Shown: positions 41,830 through 51,641 of the stretch, one piece after another
Layout: the number at the start of each line of letters is the position of its first letter
Numbering within the stretch: the stretch's first letter is position 1
Source: JAJZQZ01 sp963790415
GTDB lineage: Bacteria; Actinomycetota; Thermoleophilia; RBG-16-64-13
Direction of reading: 5' to 3'
Length of the DNA stretch: 64,000 bases
NCBI GenBank assembly: GCA_963790415.1
Contig: CAWBOK010000003.1
Span: 1,131,624 to 1,195,623, forward strand
Notes under the pieces: model-generated
The model's input: only the letters and a program-made list of their open reading frames with translations
Told to the model about the DNA's origin: nothing
Databases searched by the model: none
Translations under genes and position numbers: made by a program

Positions 41830-42577
41830 GTGATCATCCGCAAGTCTCCCGCGGAACTCGAGCGCATGGCGCGCGCCGGCCGGGTCGTGCAAGGCTGCCT
41901 GCACATGCTGTCCGAAGCCGCCAAACCCGGCGTGACCACCGAAGCGCTCGACCGTCTGGCCGAAGAGTACATACGCGGGCACGGTGGCGTACCTACCTTC
42001 AAGGGCTATCGGGGTTTCCCCGGGTCGATCTGCGCGTCGCTCAACGACATGGTGGTGCACGGCATCCCGGACGGCACCAGTCTGGCCGAAGGCGACATCC
42101 TCGGCCTCGACGTGGGAGTGACGCTCGACGAGTTCGTGGCCGATGCCGCTCTTACCGTAGGCATCAGGCCGGATCTCGCCCGAGGCTCAGGCGCTCATGG
42201 ATGCCACGAAAGCCTCTCTGGGCAAGGCTATCGAGCAGTGCGTGGTGGGCAATCGGGTCGGGGACATCTCCCACGCCGTGCAGTCGTACGTGGAGGCTCG
42301 GGGCTACTCGGTCGTGCGTAGTCTTGTCGGTCACGGTGTCGGCCGGGACATGCACGAGGATCCTCAGGTTCCGAACTTCGGCCCTGCCGGTCGTGGTCCC
42401 CGCCTTACCGAGGGTACCGTGGTCGCGATCGAGCCGATGATCAACCTGGGTGGCCATGACGTGTTCGTCGGTTCCGACGGGTGGGCCATCTACACAACCG
42501 ACGGCAGCCTCTCGGCGCACTTCGAGCACACGGTGGCGGTCACGGCCGCCGGTCCCCGCGTGCTCACAGGTCCGTGA
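41830..42577 (+). CDS. map: methionine aminopeptidase, type I (one-base frameshift)
   Basis: About 249 residues. GTG start at 41830. Metal ligands are visible: the Asp pair in LGLDVGVTLDEFVADAALTV, His in GHGVGRDMHEDPQVPN and Glu in GTVVAIEPM. The frame changes near 42175 (GATCTCGCCCGAG): removing the G after CTC gives DLPEAQALMDATKASL, keeping the family's conserved Pro-Glu-Ala. Removes the initiator Met from nascent proteins. Confidence 0.92.
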
Positions 42578-42616
42578 TGGCCAACATGGGGAGGACTTCT
42601 TGAGTGGAGCGTGTGC

Positions 42617-42622
42617 TAACAT
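42617..42622 (+). promoter_or_regulatory. extended -10 element before infA
   Basis: TGCTAACAT gives an extended -10 (TG, one base, TAACAT) about 43 bases before infA; no good -35 is present. Weak evidence. Confidence 0.3.
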
Positions 42623-42664
42623 GAACGGTCGTTGTCTGTGAGAGGGAGAGGTGCATCGGCAGGC

Positions 42665-42886
42665 GTGACGCCCAAAGAGGATGCCATAGAGTTCGAGGGT
42701 GAGGTCATCGAGGCCCTGCCCAACACGATGTTCCGTGTGAAACTGGAGAACGACCACGAGGTTCTTGCGCATATCTCGGGTAAGATGCGGATGAACTACA
42801 TCCGGATCCTTCCGGGCGATCGCGTCAAGGTGGAGTTGTCCCCGTACGACCTGAAGCGTGGTCGTATCACGTATCGGTTCAAGTAG
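42665..42886 (+). CDS. infA: translation initiation factor IF-1
   Basis: 73 residues from GTG 42665, giving VTPKEDAIEFEGEVIEALPN, which aligns with the usual MAKEDAIEVEG start; a longer in-frame start upstream would add non-family residues. OB-fold text follows: FRVKLENDHEVLAHISGKMR and GDRVKVELSPYDLKRGRITY. Occupies the 30S A site during initiation. Confidence 0.94.
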   Translation: MTPKEDAIEFEGEVIEALPNTMFRVKLENDHEVLAHISGKMRMNYIRILPGDRVKVELSPYDLKRGRITYRFK

Positions 42887-43079
42887 CTGATTCACGTAGC
42901 TGTTGGAGACAATCGGCTCCCGATAGCCCGGGGGCTGTAGTGAGGTCCCGTGCGGGCCGGCCGGGGGAGTCCTCGGGGCGCGGCTGCCAAAGAGGTTCGT
43001 GGGGACATAGATGTCTAATGAACGGCGGGAGTCGGCGCCCCTGGGGTGCGTCCGGCAAGAGCGAGAGGTCGGGAGAGTT

Positions 43080-43193
43080 ATGAAGGTGAGGCCATCGGTC
43101 AAGCCGATGTGTGAGAAATGCAAGGTCATCCGCCGCCGTGGTACGGTCTTGGTTATCTGCCAGAACCCGCGCCACAAGCAGCGGCAGGGCTAG
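43080..43193 (+). CDS. rpmJ: 50S ribosomal protein L36
   Basis: 37 residues: MKVRPSVKPMCEKCKVIRRR, ending NPRHKQRQG. The C-x2-C and later Cys/His mark the zinc-binding form. The ~190-base gap before it shows no gene. Confidence 0.94.
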   Translation: MKVRPSVKPMCEKCKVIRRRGTVLVICQNPRHKQRQG

Positions 43194-43206
43194 TCGGGAG
43201 AAGCGT

Positions 43207-43584
43207 ATGGCTCGGATTGCAGGAGTCACCATCCCCCGCGACAAGCGGGTCGAGGTAGGGCTCACCTACGTGTACGGCATCGGCCGTTCCATGTCGAACC
43301 AGATCCTCACGGCCGTGGGCATCGATCGTGACACCCACGTCAAGGATCTGACCGAAGACGAGGAGATCCGTCTTCGCGGCTACATCGAGGACAACGTGGT
43401 GGTGGAGGGTGACCTCCGCCGAGAGCGAAGCCAGAATATCAAGCGGCTCATGGAGATCGGCTGCTATCGGGGCATCCGACACCGGCGCGGCCTACCCGTG
43501 CGCGGACAGCGCACGAAGACCAACGCCCGGGTGCGGAAGGGCCACAAGCCTACCGTGGGTGTGAAGAAGAAGGTTCGCGCGTAG
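43207..43584 (+). CDS. rpsM: 30S ribosomal protein S13
   Basis: 125 residues from ATG 43207. Text MARIAGVTIPRDKRVEVGLT and RGLPVRGQRTKTNARVRKGH. Contacts P-site tRNA and bridges to L5. Confidence 0.96.
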   Translation: MARIAGVTIPRDKRVEVGLTYVYGIGRSMSNQILTAVGIDRDTHVKDLTEDEEIRLRGYIEDNVVVEGDLRRERSQNIKRLMEIGCYRGIRHRRGLPVRGQRTKTNARVRKGHKPTVGVKKKVRA

Positions 43585-43656
43585 GCGCAGCCGCCTGGTT
43601 TCTTACTCGAAGTAGCGGTCGATCTGACGTAATCGAAGTACGGAGAAGGAAGGTTC

Positions 43657-44061
43657 ATGGCCAAACCGGTGAAGAAGGGCGCGACCCGGGCGCGGCGCCG
43701 CAAGGTACGCAAGAACATCGCTGTGGGCAACGCGTATATCAAGACCTCGTTCAACAATACGATGGTGACGCTGACCGATAAAGATGGCAACGTCATAGCC
43801 TGGGCCAGTGCGGGCGCCGCGGGCTTCAAGGGGTCGCGCAAGTCGACTCCCTTCGCTGCGCAGGTGACCGCCGAGAAAGCGGCTCGGGCCGGCATGGAGC
43901 ACGGGCTGCAGAAGGTCGACGTCTTCGTCAAAGGGCCCGGCAGCGGGCGCGAGACGGCGATCCGCTCGCTTCAGGCGGCCGGGATCGACGTGATGACCGT
44001 GAAGGACTGCACGCCCATCCCCCACAACGGTTGCCGCCCCAAAAAGCGGCGCCGGGTCTAG
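43657..44061 (+). CDS. rpsK: 30S ribosomal protein S11
   Basis: 134 residues. Text NAYIKTSFNNTMVTLTDKDG and GIDVMTVKDCTPIPHNGCRP with the basic tail KKRRRV. Platform protein next to the mRNA exit. Confidence 0.96.
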   Translation: MAKPVKKGATRARRRKVRKNIAVGNAYIKTSFNNTMVTLTDKDGNVIAWASAGAAGFKGSRKSTPFAAQVTAEKAARAGMEHGLQKVDVFVKGPGSGRETAIRSLQAAGIDVMTVKDCTPIPHNGCRPKKRRRV

Positions 44062-44079
44062 CGCGGAGAGGGATAGGGT

Positions 44080-44709
44080 ATGGCACGAGATACATCGCCA
44101 CAGTGCAAGCAGTGCCGTCGCGAAGGGATAAAGCTGTTCCTCAAGGGCGAACGCTGCGTCACCGACAAGTGCGGCATCGACCGCCGCGGGTATCCGCCCG
44201 GCGACCACGGGCGTGGGCGGCGGCGGAAGCAGTCGGAGTATCTGATCCAGCTGCGCGAGAAACAGAAGGCGCGGCGGTTCTACGGTCTGCTCGAGAAGCA
44301 GTTCCGCACGTACTATGAGATCGCCACCCGACAGACGGGGATGACCGGTGTGAACCTCCTCCGTCTGCTGGAACTACGGTTGGACAATGTGGTGTACAGG
44401 CTTGGGTTCGGTGCCTCGCGGCGCCAGGCGCGACAGCTCATCCGCCACGGCCATTTTCAGGTGAACGGCCGCAAGGTCGATATCCCGTCGTATCGAGTTC
44501 GGGCCGACGACATGATCACGGCGATCGCGCCGGCCGGCGGCAAGTTGCGTGAGGTTATCGAGGAGGCGACAGACCTGACGGTGTCGGTTCCTGCCTGGCT
44601 GCAGGCCGACCACGACAACCTCATCGGCAAGGTATTGCGACTGCCGGAACGGGAAGACATCGACATTCCCGTGCAGGAGCAGCTCATCGTAGAGTTGTAC
44701 TCGAAGTAA
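44080..44709 (+). CDS. rpsD: 30S ribosomal protein S4, zinc-finger type
   Basis: 209 residues. The N-terminal Cys cluster (CKQCRREGIKLFLKGERCVT, then KCG) is the zinc form. S4 RNA-binding domain VVYRLGFGASRRQARQLIRH. Nucleates 16S assembly; commonly the alpha-operon repressor. Confidence 0.96.
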   Translation: MARDTSPQCKQCRREGIKLFLKGERCVTDKCGIDRRGYPPGDHGRGRRRKQSEYLIQLREKQKARRFYGLLEKQFRTYYEIATRQTGMTGVNLLRLLELRLDNVVYRLGFGASRRQARQLIRHGHFQVNGRKVDIPSYRVRADDMITAIAPAGGKLREVIEEATDLTVSVPAWLQADHDNLIGKVLRLPEREDIDIPVQEQLIVELYSK

Positions 44710-44775
44710 GGGCTGACGAGCTACGACCGCACAGCGGCGGACGAGCCGCCGCGTGTGTGGATGTAGGAGGCGTGA

Positions 44776-45733
44776 TTGCTAGACTTTTATACCCCTAAGA
44801 TCACGTTCGAACAGGTGACCGACAACCGCGGGATCTTCGTGGTCGAGCCGCTCGACCGAGGGTTCGGGCATACCTTTGGGAACTCGCTCCGGCGGGTACT
44901 ACTGTCGTCACTTGAAGGTGCGGCCATCTCAGCGGTGAAGATCGACGGGGTGGCGCACGAGTTCTCGACCATCGAGAACGTCAAAGAAGACGTGACCGAC
45001 CTTGTTCTCAATCTCAAGAAGGCCGTCTTCGTTCTTCACGGCGAGGACAACGAGATCGATGTGACGCTGGCCAAGGAGGGCCCGGGTGAGGTCACCGTCG
45101 GTGATATCGATGCACCGGCGAACCTCGAGATCGTGAACCCGGGAGCACATGTGGCTACTCTCGGCGAACGAGGCCGACTGAGTATGACTCTGTGGGTGCG
45201 TCGCGGCCGGGGTTACGTTTCGGCCGACGATAATCGGCGCGAGGATGCGGTGCTCGATGTTATTCCAATAGACTCGATCTTCTCCCCGGTGAGCCGCGTG
45301 TCCTACAAGGTCGACGCGGCCCGAGTGGGCCAGCGCACCGACTACGATAGGCTGAGTCTCGAAGTCGAGACGAACGGTGCCCTCGATCCCCGGGAGTGCA
45401 TGACCAAGGCGGCCGATCTGCTGATCCAGCAGCTGGCCATCTTCGCCGATGGAGACAGGCTCCGGGAGAAGGATAGCGGCGACGGCTTCTGGCCCGAGAG
45501 CGAACGGGAGCGGTGACGTCAAGGACGACCACCTGGACGACATCTTGATCGAGGAACTCGAACTCGGTGTTCGTTCGTACAATTGCCTCAAGCGCGAGGG
45601 TGTCGAGACGGTAGGAGATCTCGTTGCACGCAGCGAGGCCGAATTGTTGAACATCCCCAATTTCGGCAGGAAGAGCATCGATGAGGTGCGCGAACGCCTG
45701 GCCGAGCGGGATCTGAAGCTCAGAGGAGAATAG
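44776..45733 (+). CDS. rpoA: DNA-directed RNA polymerase subunit alpha (one-base frameshift in the linker)
   Basis: About 318 residues after correction. TTG start behind GGAGG. The N-terminal assembly domain (about 1-235; FGHTFGNSLRRVLLSSLEGA) is complete. The frame changes near 45505 (GAACGGGAGCGG): removing one G joins ESERSGDVKDDHLDD to the C-terminal domain (VRSYNCLKREGVETVGDLVA; NFGRKSIDEVRERLAERD). Without correction a TGA at 45514 would remove the CTD. The CTD binds UP elements and activators; its Arg in LGVRSYN corresponds to E. coli R265. Confidence 0.93.
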
Positions 45734-45734
45734 C

Positions 45735-46085
45735 GTGAGGCATCAGAGAAAAGGGAGGCGGTTCGGCATGCAGCCGGACCATCGCCGGCAGATGCTGGCC
45801 AACCTTGCCTGCTCGGTGCTCGAGCACGGGCGCGTCAGGACCACCGAGTCCAAGGCAAAAGAAGTGCGGCCTCTGGTGGAGAAGGCCATCACCATGGGCA
45901 AGGCGGGCGACCTGCATTCAAGGCGGCAGGTCATCAGCATGCTGCACAACAAGAAGATATCGTACGACTTGTTCAACAAGATCGCGCCCAAGTATGCCGA
46001 TCGTCCGGGAGGCTATACCCGTATCCTGAAGCTGGGACCCCGGCTTGGGGACGCGGCCGAGATGGTCTTCCTGGAGCTGGTCTGA
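45735..46085 (+). CDS. rplQ: 50S ribosomal protein L17
   Basis: 116 residues, GTG start one base after the rpoA stop. Text MQPDHRRQMLANLACSVLEH and GGYTRILKLGPRLGDAAEMV. Located near the exit tunnel. Last gene of the ribosomal super-cluster. Confidence 0.96.
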   Translation: MRHQRKGRRFGMQPDHRRQMLANLACSVLEHGRVRTTESKAKEVRPLVEKAITMGKAGDLHSRRQVISMLHNKKISYDLFNKIAPKYADRPGGYTRILKLGPRLGDAAEMVFLELV

Positions 46086-46095
46086 GAGGCTCCTT

Positions 46096-47946
46096 GTGGC
46101 GAAAGAGAAGGTGCAGTCAGGCGCCGGGGCCAACATGGCCCCGGCGCTCTGCTTTCGGGGTGTCATGTTCCGATACGCGGACGATGCTCCGGCCTCTCTC
46201 TCCGGACTCGATCTTGTGGTGTCGCCGGGAGAGGTAGTAGCGGTCGTGGGCGGCAACGGCTCGGGGAAGAGCACGCTGGCCCGGCTTGCCAATGGCCTGC
46301 TCACGCCGCAGCAGGGTGAGGTGACGGTGGGAGGGCTCTCGACCGCCGACCCAGCCCATCGCTGGGAGATCCATGCCCAGGTGGGCCTGCTGTTCCAGGA
46401 TCCCGAAGACCAGATCGTCGGGGCCACTGTCGAGGACGATGTCGCCTTCGGTCTGGAGAACGTGGGCGTTCCCCGGGAGGAGATGCTCCGCCGGGTGGCG
46501 CGGGTGCTGGCGGTGGTCGGGTTGGTCGGTGAAGAGGCGACCGAGCCTCACCTTCTCTCCGGCGGACAGAAGCAGAGACTGGCGTTGGCGGGAGTGCTCG
46601 TCTTGGAACCGTCGGTCCTGGTGCTCGACGAGCCCACTTCGATGCTCGATCCCGCGGGGCGTAGCGAAGTGATGAGCGCGGTTCGCACACTGGCTTCTGG
46701 CGGGGTCGCTGTCGTGATGATCACGCAGCACATGGAGGAGACCCTGTCGGCCGATCGGTTGATCGCGTTGAAGGCGGGAGAGATCGCCTGGACAGGGCTT
46801 CCCCGGGACTTCTTCTTGTCCGGCGCCTGCGAGGCCTTCCCCTTGGGTCGGCCCCCGGCCATGGAACTCTGGCGCGATCTCGAGGGTAGGGCGGATGGAG
46901 TCGGCCGGGTTGACGCTCCGCGCGAAGGGGCACGTGGTGTGAGCGAGGATGTTGTGAGCGAGGATGATGTCGTCGCCGCGCTGACCGCCCGGCTCACCTC
47001 CGATGGGGGCACGAGGGCCGGGGCGGAGGCGCCTCTGCCGACCACGGCGCCGATGACGCCGCCGGCGCCCGGCGGCCATGCGGTCAGGCTCGAGGACGTG
47101 CGCATGATCTACAACCGCGGGACACCCGTTCGCCCGGCAGGCTCTCGAAGAGGTGACTCTCGACTGTCGCGGCTGGGGCGGTGACTGCCGTCGTCGGAGC
47201 CACAGCGGCCGGGAAGAGCAGTCTGCTGCAGGTGATGGCGGGGGTCATGCGGCCGAGCGAAGGCTGTGTCACAGGTCCTGATGGCGGCCGCATCAGAGGC
47301 GGGGAGCGTCGGGATGGCCCTGCAGCGCCCGGAAGTGCAACTCTTCTGTGCCACCGTCTGGGAGGATGTGGCCGTCGCTCCCCGACTTCGGGGGCTGACC
47401 GGTGAGAGGCTGCGCGAGCGAGTCGAGTGGGCTCTGGATGTCGTGGGACTGGCTCCGCATGACTTTGGCGCGCGCGGTCCGCATTCGCTGTCCCTGGGTG
47501 AGCAGCGGCGGGCGGCGCTCGCAGGGGTCCTCTCGTTGGATCCCGCCGTATTGGTGCTCGATGAACCCGGTTCCGGACTCGACCCCGCTGCCCGTCGGAG
47601 GTTGATGGAGTATCTCGTCACCTGGGCGGGGGGCGGCGTTGCTCCTGAGGAGCCGCGGAACACCCGGACCCTGGTGTTCACGTCTCACGACCTCGACGAG
47701 GTGGCGGTTCATGCCGATCGCGTGGTGGTGCTCCATCGGGGGCGGGTGGAGGCCTATGCCGCCGCCGATGAGGTGTTGGGCGACGTGGCGCTGTTGGAGC
47801 GCGTCGGCCTCAGGGCGACGCTGGCTTCGCGGGTGGCGGGCCGACTGGGAGCGGCCGGGTCTCTCCGACCATCGACGCCGGCCGCTCTCGCTGAGTGGCT
47901 CGCCGGATATTCCTCCGGCTACGCGCCGCCGGGGACGGGGGCGTAG
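46096..47946 (+). CDS. ecfA: fused ECF transporter ATPases A1-A2 (frameshifted in second half)
   Basis: About 615 residues as one frame after joining three indels (near 47131, 47174 and 47314). GTG start 46096 behind GAGGCTCC; ATG 46135 is an alternative. First ATPase (about 15-270): GGNGSGKSTLARLANGLL, SGGQKQRLALAGVL, LDEPTSMLDP. A variable linker (about 275-335) leads without a stop to a second ATPase: VVGATAAGKSSLLQVMAGV, SLGEQRRAALAG, LDEPGSGLDP. These power vitamin or metal uptake with EcfT, encoded next, plus an S component that is not in this window. Genes for A1 and A2 are normally separate. Confidence 0.88.
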
Positions 47947-47951
47947 GTGCT

Positions 47952-48767
47952 GTGAGTCGCTCCTTGCTCACTCTGCCCATCGGCCAGTATCTGCCGGGCA
48001 CCTCGGTCGTGCATCGCCTCGACGCGCGCGTGAAGCTGTTGGCCACCTTCGCATTCCTGGTGACCCTGTTCGCCGTGGAGGGGTGGCTGGGTATGGGCGT
48101 GCTGGCGGGGGGCTTGGTCGCCGTGTTCGCCGTGGCGCGCGTGCCCGCGGGCTACCTGTGGCGCGGGCTACGCCCCCTGCTCATCATCCTGCTCCTCACG
48201 TTCGTGCTGCAGGCGTTCGGGTTCCCCGGCCGGCCCCTGGTGCAACTCGGACCGTTCTCTCTCACGGAAGAGGGGCTGACGCGCGGCGGCTTCCTGACCG
48301 TCCGGTTGGGGCTCCTGCTGGTCTCGAGCATGGCTCTCACGTTGACGACCCCCCCGGTGGCGCTCACGGATGCCTTCGAATGGCTGCTCGCTCCTCTGCG
48401 CAGAGTGGGCGTGCCCAGCCACGAGATCGCGCTGATGATGACGATCGCGCTACGCTTCATACCTACTCTGTTCCGGGAACTCGACGACTTGATCAAGGCT
48501 CAGCGTGCCCGGGGCGTGGACTTCTCCGTGCGGGATCCCCGTACCCTCAGCCGTGCGCTACTCCCCCTCGTCGTGCCGCTCTTCGTTCTCAGTTTCCGCA
48601 AGGCCGACGATCTGGCGATCGCGATGACCAGCCGCTGCTACCGCGGCGGATGGGGTCGAACCCGCTACCGAGTGATGCGCTTCGGGAGCGGGGATCTGAT
48701 GGCTGTGACGCTCGTGGGTCCGTGGCTGATCGCGGCCGTGACGGCCGGGCGCTGGTGGGGTCTGTGA
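47952..48767 (+). CDS. ecfT: energy-coupling factor transporter transmembrane protein EcfT
   Basis: 271 residues from GTG 47952 (SRSLLTLPIGQYLPGTSVVH follows). Five to six membrane helices. The coupling-helix signatures are in the family position: KAQRARGVDFS and SRCYRGGWGRTRY (A-R-G type motifs). Connects the ATPase pair to interchangeable S components. Its TGA overlaps the truA ATG. Confidence 0.9.
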   Translation: MSRSLLTLPIGQYLPGTSVVHRLDARVKLLATFAFLVTLFAVEGWLGMGVLAGGLVAVFAVARVPAGYLWRGLRPLLIILLLTFVLQAFGFPGRPLVQLGPFSLTEEGLTRGGFLTVRLGLLLVSSMALTLTTPPVALTDAFEWLLAPLRRVGVPSHEIALMMTIALRFIPTLFRELDDLIKAQRARGVDFSVRDPRTLSRALLPLVVPLFVLSFRKADDLAIAMTSRCYRGGWGRTRYRVMRFGSGDLMAVTLVGPWLIAAVTAGRWWGL

Positions 48768-49565
48768 TGGCCCCGCGGCCCGGGACGACGACCCGGTATC
48801 GCATGGACCTGCAATACGACGGTGAGGGTTTCTTCGGCTGGGCGCGGCAGACGGGTCTGGAGACTGTGCAGGGCTCACTGGAGGCGGCTCTCCGAACCGT
48901 ACTGGGCACGGTACCGACGATCTCGGTCGCGGGCCGGACCGACACCGGCGTGCACGCCCGTCGTCAGGTCGTGAGCCTCGACCTGCCCGATATGAGTTCT
49001 CGACGGACGTCTCGACCCGTTTCGGCTGATGGCCTCGCTGAATGCACTGACGCCTCCGGGGCTGTCCGTCGTCTCTCTCGCCGCGGCACCGCCTGGGTTC
49101 GATGCCCGGCGCGATGCCACCAGCCGGAGCTACCGGTACTTCATCACCCCAGGGCCGGTCCAGAGTCCCTTCCGCCGCGCCTACGCGTGGCATGTGGCTT
49201 ACCCCTTGGACGTGGTCGCCATGGAGGCGGCGTCAACGATCGTTCTGGGTCGCCACGATTTCACCGCCTTCACGCCGGCCGTGAGCGAGCGCGCGACGTT
49301 CACGCGCGTGGTAGACCGCTGTTCGTGGCGGATGCGCGGCGATCTGCTCTGGCTTGAAGTGCGCTCCACCTCGTTTCTGCGCCACATGGTACGGTCTCTG
49401 GTCGGTACGATGGTGGAAGTGGGCCGCGGCAGACTCGGGGTGTCCGACGTGGAGCGGCTTCTCCAGGGTGCGCCGAGGACCACGGCAGGACCGACCGCGC
49501 CTCCTCACGGACTGTTCCTGTGGCGGGTGACCTACGCCGACGAGCCGGAGACTCCCATCTCGTAG
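48767..49565 (+). CDS. truA: tRNA pseudouridine synthase A (one-base frameshift)
   Basis: About 265 residues. ATG 48767 overlaps the ecfT stop. The catalytic Asp is in AGRTDTGVHA. The frame changes near 49000; the continuation FRLMASLNALTPPG, HDFTAFTP and VRSTSFLRHMVRSLVGTMVE is characteristic. Converts U38-40 of tRNA anticodon arms to pseudouridine. Confidence 0.9.
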
Positions 49566-49620
49566 CCGCTGGAGGTGGACCCGGAGGTGGAACCTGAGGT
49601 GGACCCCGAGGCTCCGCGCC

Positions 49621-49649
49621 TTGACACCCTTGGGCTGCTCCACTATTAT
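49621..49649 (+). promoter_or_regulatory. strong promoter of rplM-rpsI
   Basis: TTGACA (49621-49626), a 17-base spacer, TATTAT (49644-49649): the best sigma-70 match in the window, 28 bases before rplM. Confidence 0.85.
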
Positions 49650-49677
49650 CACCGCTTGCGTTTTCAAGGGAGGTAGT

Positions 49678-50112
49678 GTGAAGACCTATTCGGCAAAGCC
49701 GGGTGAAATCGAGCGTAGATGGTGGGTCGTAGATGCCGAGGGCAAGAACCTTGGCCGACTCGCCACGCGTATCGCTGTCGTGCTTCGGGGCAAAGACAAA
49801 CCGCAGTACACGCCGCACGCTGACACCGGCGATTTCATCGTCGTCGTCAATGCGGGAAAGGTGGCGGTGACGGGCAAGAAGTTGACCGACAAACGCTACT
49901 ATCGGCACTCGGGCCGGCCGGGCGGGCTCAAGAGCCGCTCCCTGGGCGAGATGCTCGAAAAGCAGCCGAGCGAGGTGCTGCGAATCGCCGTGCGGGGCAT
50001 GCTCCCGAAGAACCGGCTGGCCGCACAGCAGTTGACGAAGCTGAAGATCTACGCGTCGCCCACGCATCCTCATGCGGCGCAGATGCCTGAGGAGTTGCCA
50101 TGGCAGGAGTAG
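49678..50112 (+). CDS. rplM: 50S ribosomal protein L13
   Basis: 144 residues from GTG 49678 behind AAGGGAGG (KTYSAKPGEIERRWWVVDAE follows). Also reads LGRLATRIAVVLRGKDKPQY and SLGEMLEKQPSEVLRIAVRG. Overlaps rpsI by 13 bases. Early-assembly large-subunit protein. Confidence 0.96.
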   Translation: MKTYSAKPGEIERRWWVVDAEGKNLGRLATRIAVVLRGKDKPQYTPHADTGDFIVVVNAGKVAVTGKKLTDKRYYRHSGRPGGLKSRSLGEMLEKQPSEVLRIAVRGMLPKNRLAAQQLTKLKIYASPTHPHAAQMPEELPWQE

Positions 50113-50492
50113 TCTACAGCGCGACCGGCAAGCGCAAGACCTCCGTCGCGCGGGTGCGCATCATGCCCGGCACGGGTACGGTCACGGTCAACGGCAGAGC
50201 CTGGTCGAGTACTTCGGCCGGCGTGCGCTCACCATCACGGCCACGGCCCCTCTGATGGAGACGGGCGCCGATGCACGCTACGACGTCGTGGCCTCGCTGC
50301 ACGGCGGCGGGAAGTCGGGCCAGGCCGGTGCGCTCAAGCACGGTATCGCGCGTGCGCTCGTCGAAGCCGACCCTTCTCTGAGGACTCGAAGTCAAGAAGG
50401 CAGGCCACCTGTCTCGCGACGCGCGTATGGTGGAGCGGAAGAAGGCCGGGCTCAAGAAGGCCCGCAAGCGGCCGCAGTTCTCGAAACGCTAG
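50100..50492 (+). CDS. rpsI: 30S ribosomal protein S9 (two compensating indels)
   Basis: About 131 residues. ATG 50100. Family text survives in three frames: MAGVVYSATGKRKTSVARVR, SLVEYFGRRAL with GGGKSGQAGALKHGIARALV, and KKAGHLSRDARMVERKKAGL ending RPQFSKR. The breaks lie near 50187 (one base lost) and 50391 (extra G in ACTCGAAG; removal gives LRTQVKKAG). The C-terminal tail reaches P-site tRNA. Confidence 0.9.
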
Positions 50493-50517
50493 TCGTTTCA
50501 ACGAGAGGGTGTTTGTC

Positions 50518-50545
50518 GAGGCGGGGGAGGATTCTCCCCCGCCTC
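50518..50545 (+). terminator. terminator after rpsI
   Basis: GAGGCGGGGG (50518-50527) pairs with CCCCCGCCTC (50536-50545), loop AGGATTCT, 26 bases past rpsI. No T run. Confidence 0.7.
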
Positions 50546-50638
50546 GTCTGTCTGAGGGCGGCCGAGGTCGACGGAAGCGCCGCCGTGCCGCAGTGCGTCC
50601 CGGCGGCCGAGGCTTCGTTTTGAAACGAGTTCATAGGC

Positions 50639-51641
50639 GTGGCTGAACTCCTGGTCGATCTCGACGGAATCCGGCAGAACACGGCCGCCGTCGTCGCGTT
50701 GTTGCGGGAGCACGGTCTGCGGCTGGTAGCCGTGACCAAGGGCTGCTTGGGTGACGCGCGTGTGGCGCAGGCGATGCTCGACGGTGGGGCCGTCGCCCTT
50801 GCCGACACCCGCGACGCCAACCTGCGCCGCCTGCGCGCGGCGCACCCCGACGTGGAACTGCACCGCATCTACCTGCCGCCGCTGTCGGCGGAGCTTCGAG
50901 CCGGGCGACGTGGCGTACGTCTCGTCCGTGGACGGGGCTCGGGCGGTGGCCGCCCAGGTGGCCGCGGGAGATCGTCGCAGGGTCGTTTCTGATGCTCGAG
51001 ACCGGCGACTACCGGGAGGGAGTGACGGAGGAGGGTCTGGAAGCCTTGGCGCGGCCGTCGCCGGCGACCGCAGACTCGAGCTGGCCGGGGTCGCCACGAA
51101 CTACGCCTGCTTCCAGGGTGAGCCGGACGGAATCAGGGGTTCCGTGGAGGCCGTCGGCGGCGGCGGCCAGGCGCTTGCGCGCGCGTGGCTGGGACACCCC
51201 TTCGGTGTCGGCGGGCAACTCGAGCGTGTTGGCGCTCGTGCGCGCGGGCGACGCGGCTGCCATCGGAGGTCGACCGAACTGCGTTGCGGCGAAGCCCTTC
51301 TCTTGGGCCAGGATGCTCTGCTGTATCAGCCGCTGCCGGGCTGCCGTCAGGATGCCTGCAGGCTGCGGGTGGAGGTGCTCGAAGGGTATACTAAGCGCGC
51401 CCGCGGCCCGGCCGTGCGGCGGCTGGTGCTGGGGGTCGGCCATCAGGACGTGGGGTCGGGGGCGGTGCGGTTCGTAGAGCCCGGCCTGCGCGATCTGGGC
51501 CGGTCGAGCGACTATCTGGTGGCGGGGGTCGATGCCGGGGGGCCCGACATGGGCCCGGGAGACCACGTCGAGATGGTGCCCAGCTACGCGGCTCTGGTGG
51601 CGGCGTGGACGTCGCCCTTCGTGGAGGTTCGTTTTGTCTAG
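50639..51641 (+). CDS. alanine/ornithine racemase-family PLP enzyme (multiple frameshifts)
   Basis: About 330 residues after joining. GTG start at 50639 (AELLVDLDGIRQNTAAVVAL follows). The PLP-barrel Lys is in LRLVAVTKGCLGD; further family text is AMLDGGAVALADTRDANLRR, ETGDYREGVTEEGLEAL, GVATNYACFQG, SAGNSSVLALVRAG, GEALLLGQ and LVLGVGHQDV. This matches the YhfX/ornithine racemase-like branch rather than the alr type at 57 kb. Frame changes near 50892, 50972, 51045, 51153 and 51270 fit extra G after C; for example, removing two G at 51264-51275 gives GHQLRCGEALLLG. Substrate unproven; a D-amino acid for the wall or another polymer is possible. Confidence 0.75.

Noticed and set aside
45449..45733. 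A separate alpha-CTD gene after a short rpoA
   Set aside because: Removing one G near 45505 joins the two parts into a normal-length alpha subunit, matching the indel pattern elsewhere.
47952..48767. A biosynthetic or defence system around the ECF transporter
   Set aside because: Neighbours are only translation and envelope housekeeping genes; no nuclease, methylase or biosynthetic signatures are seen.
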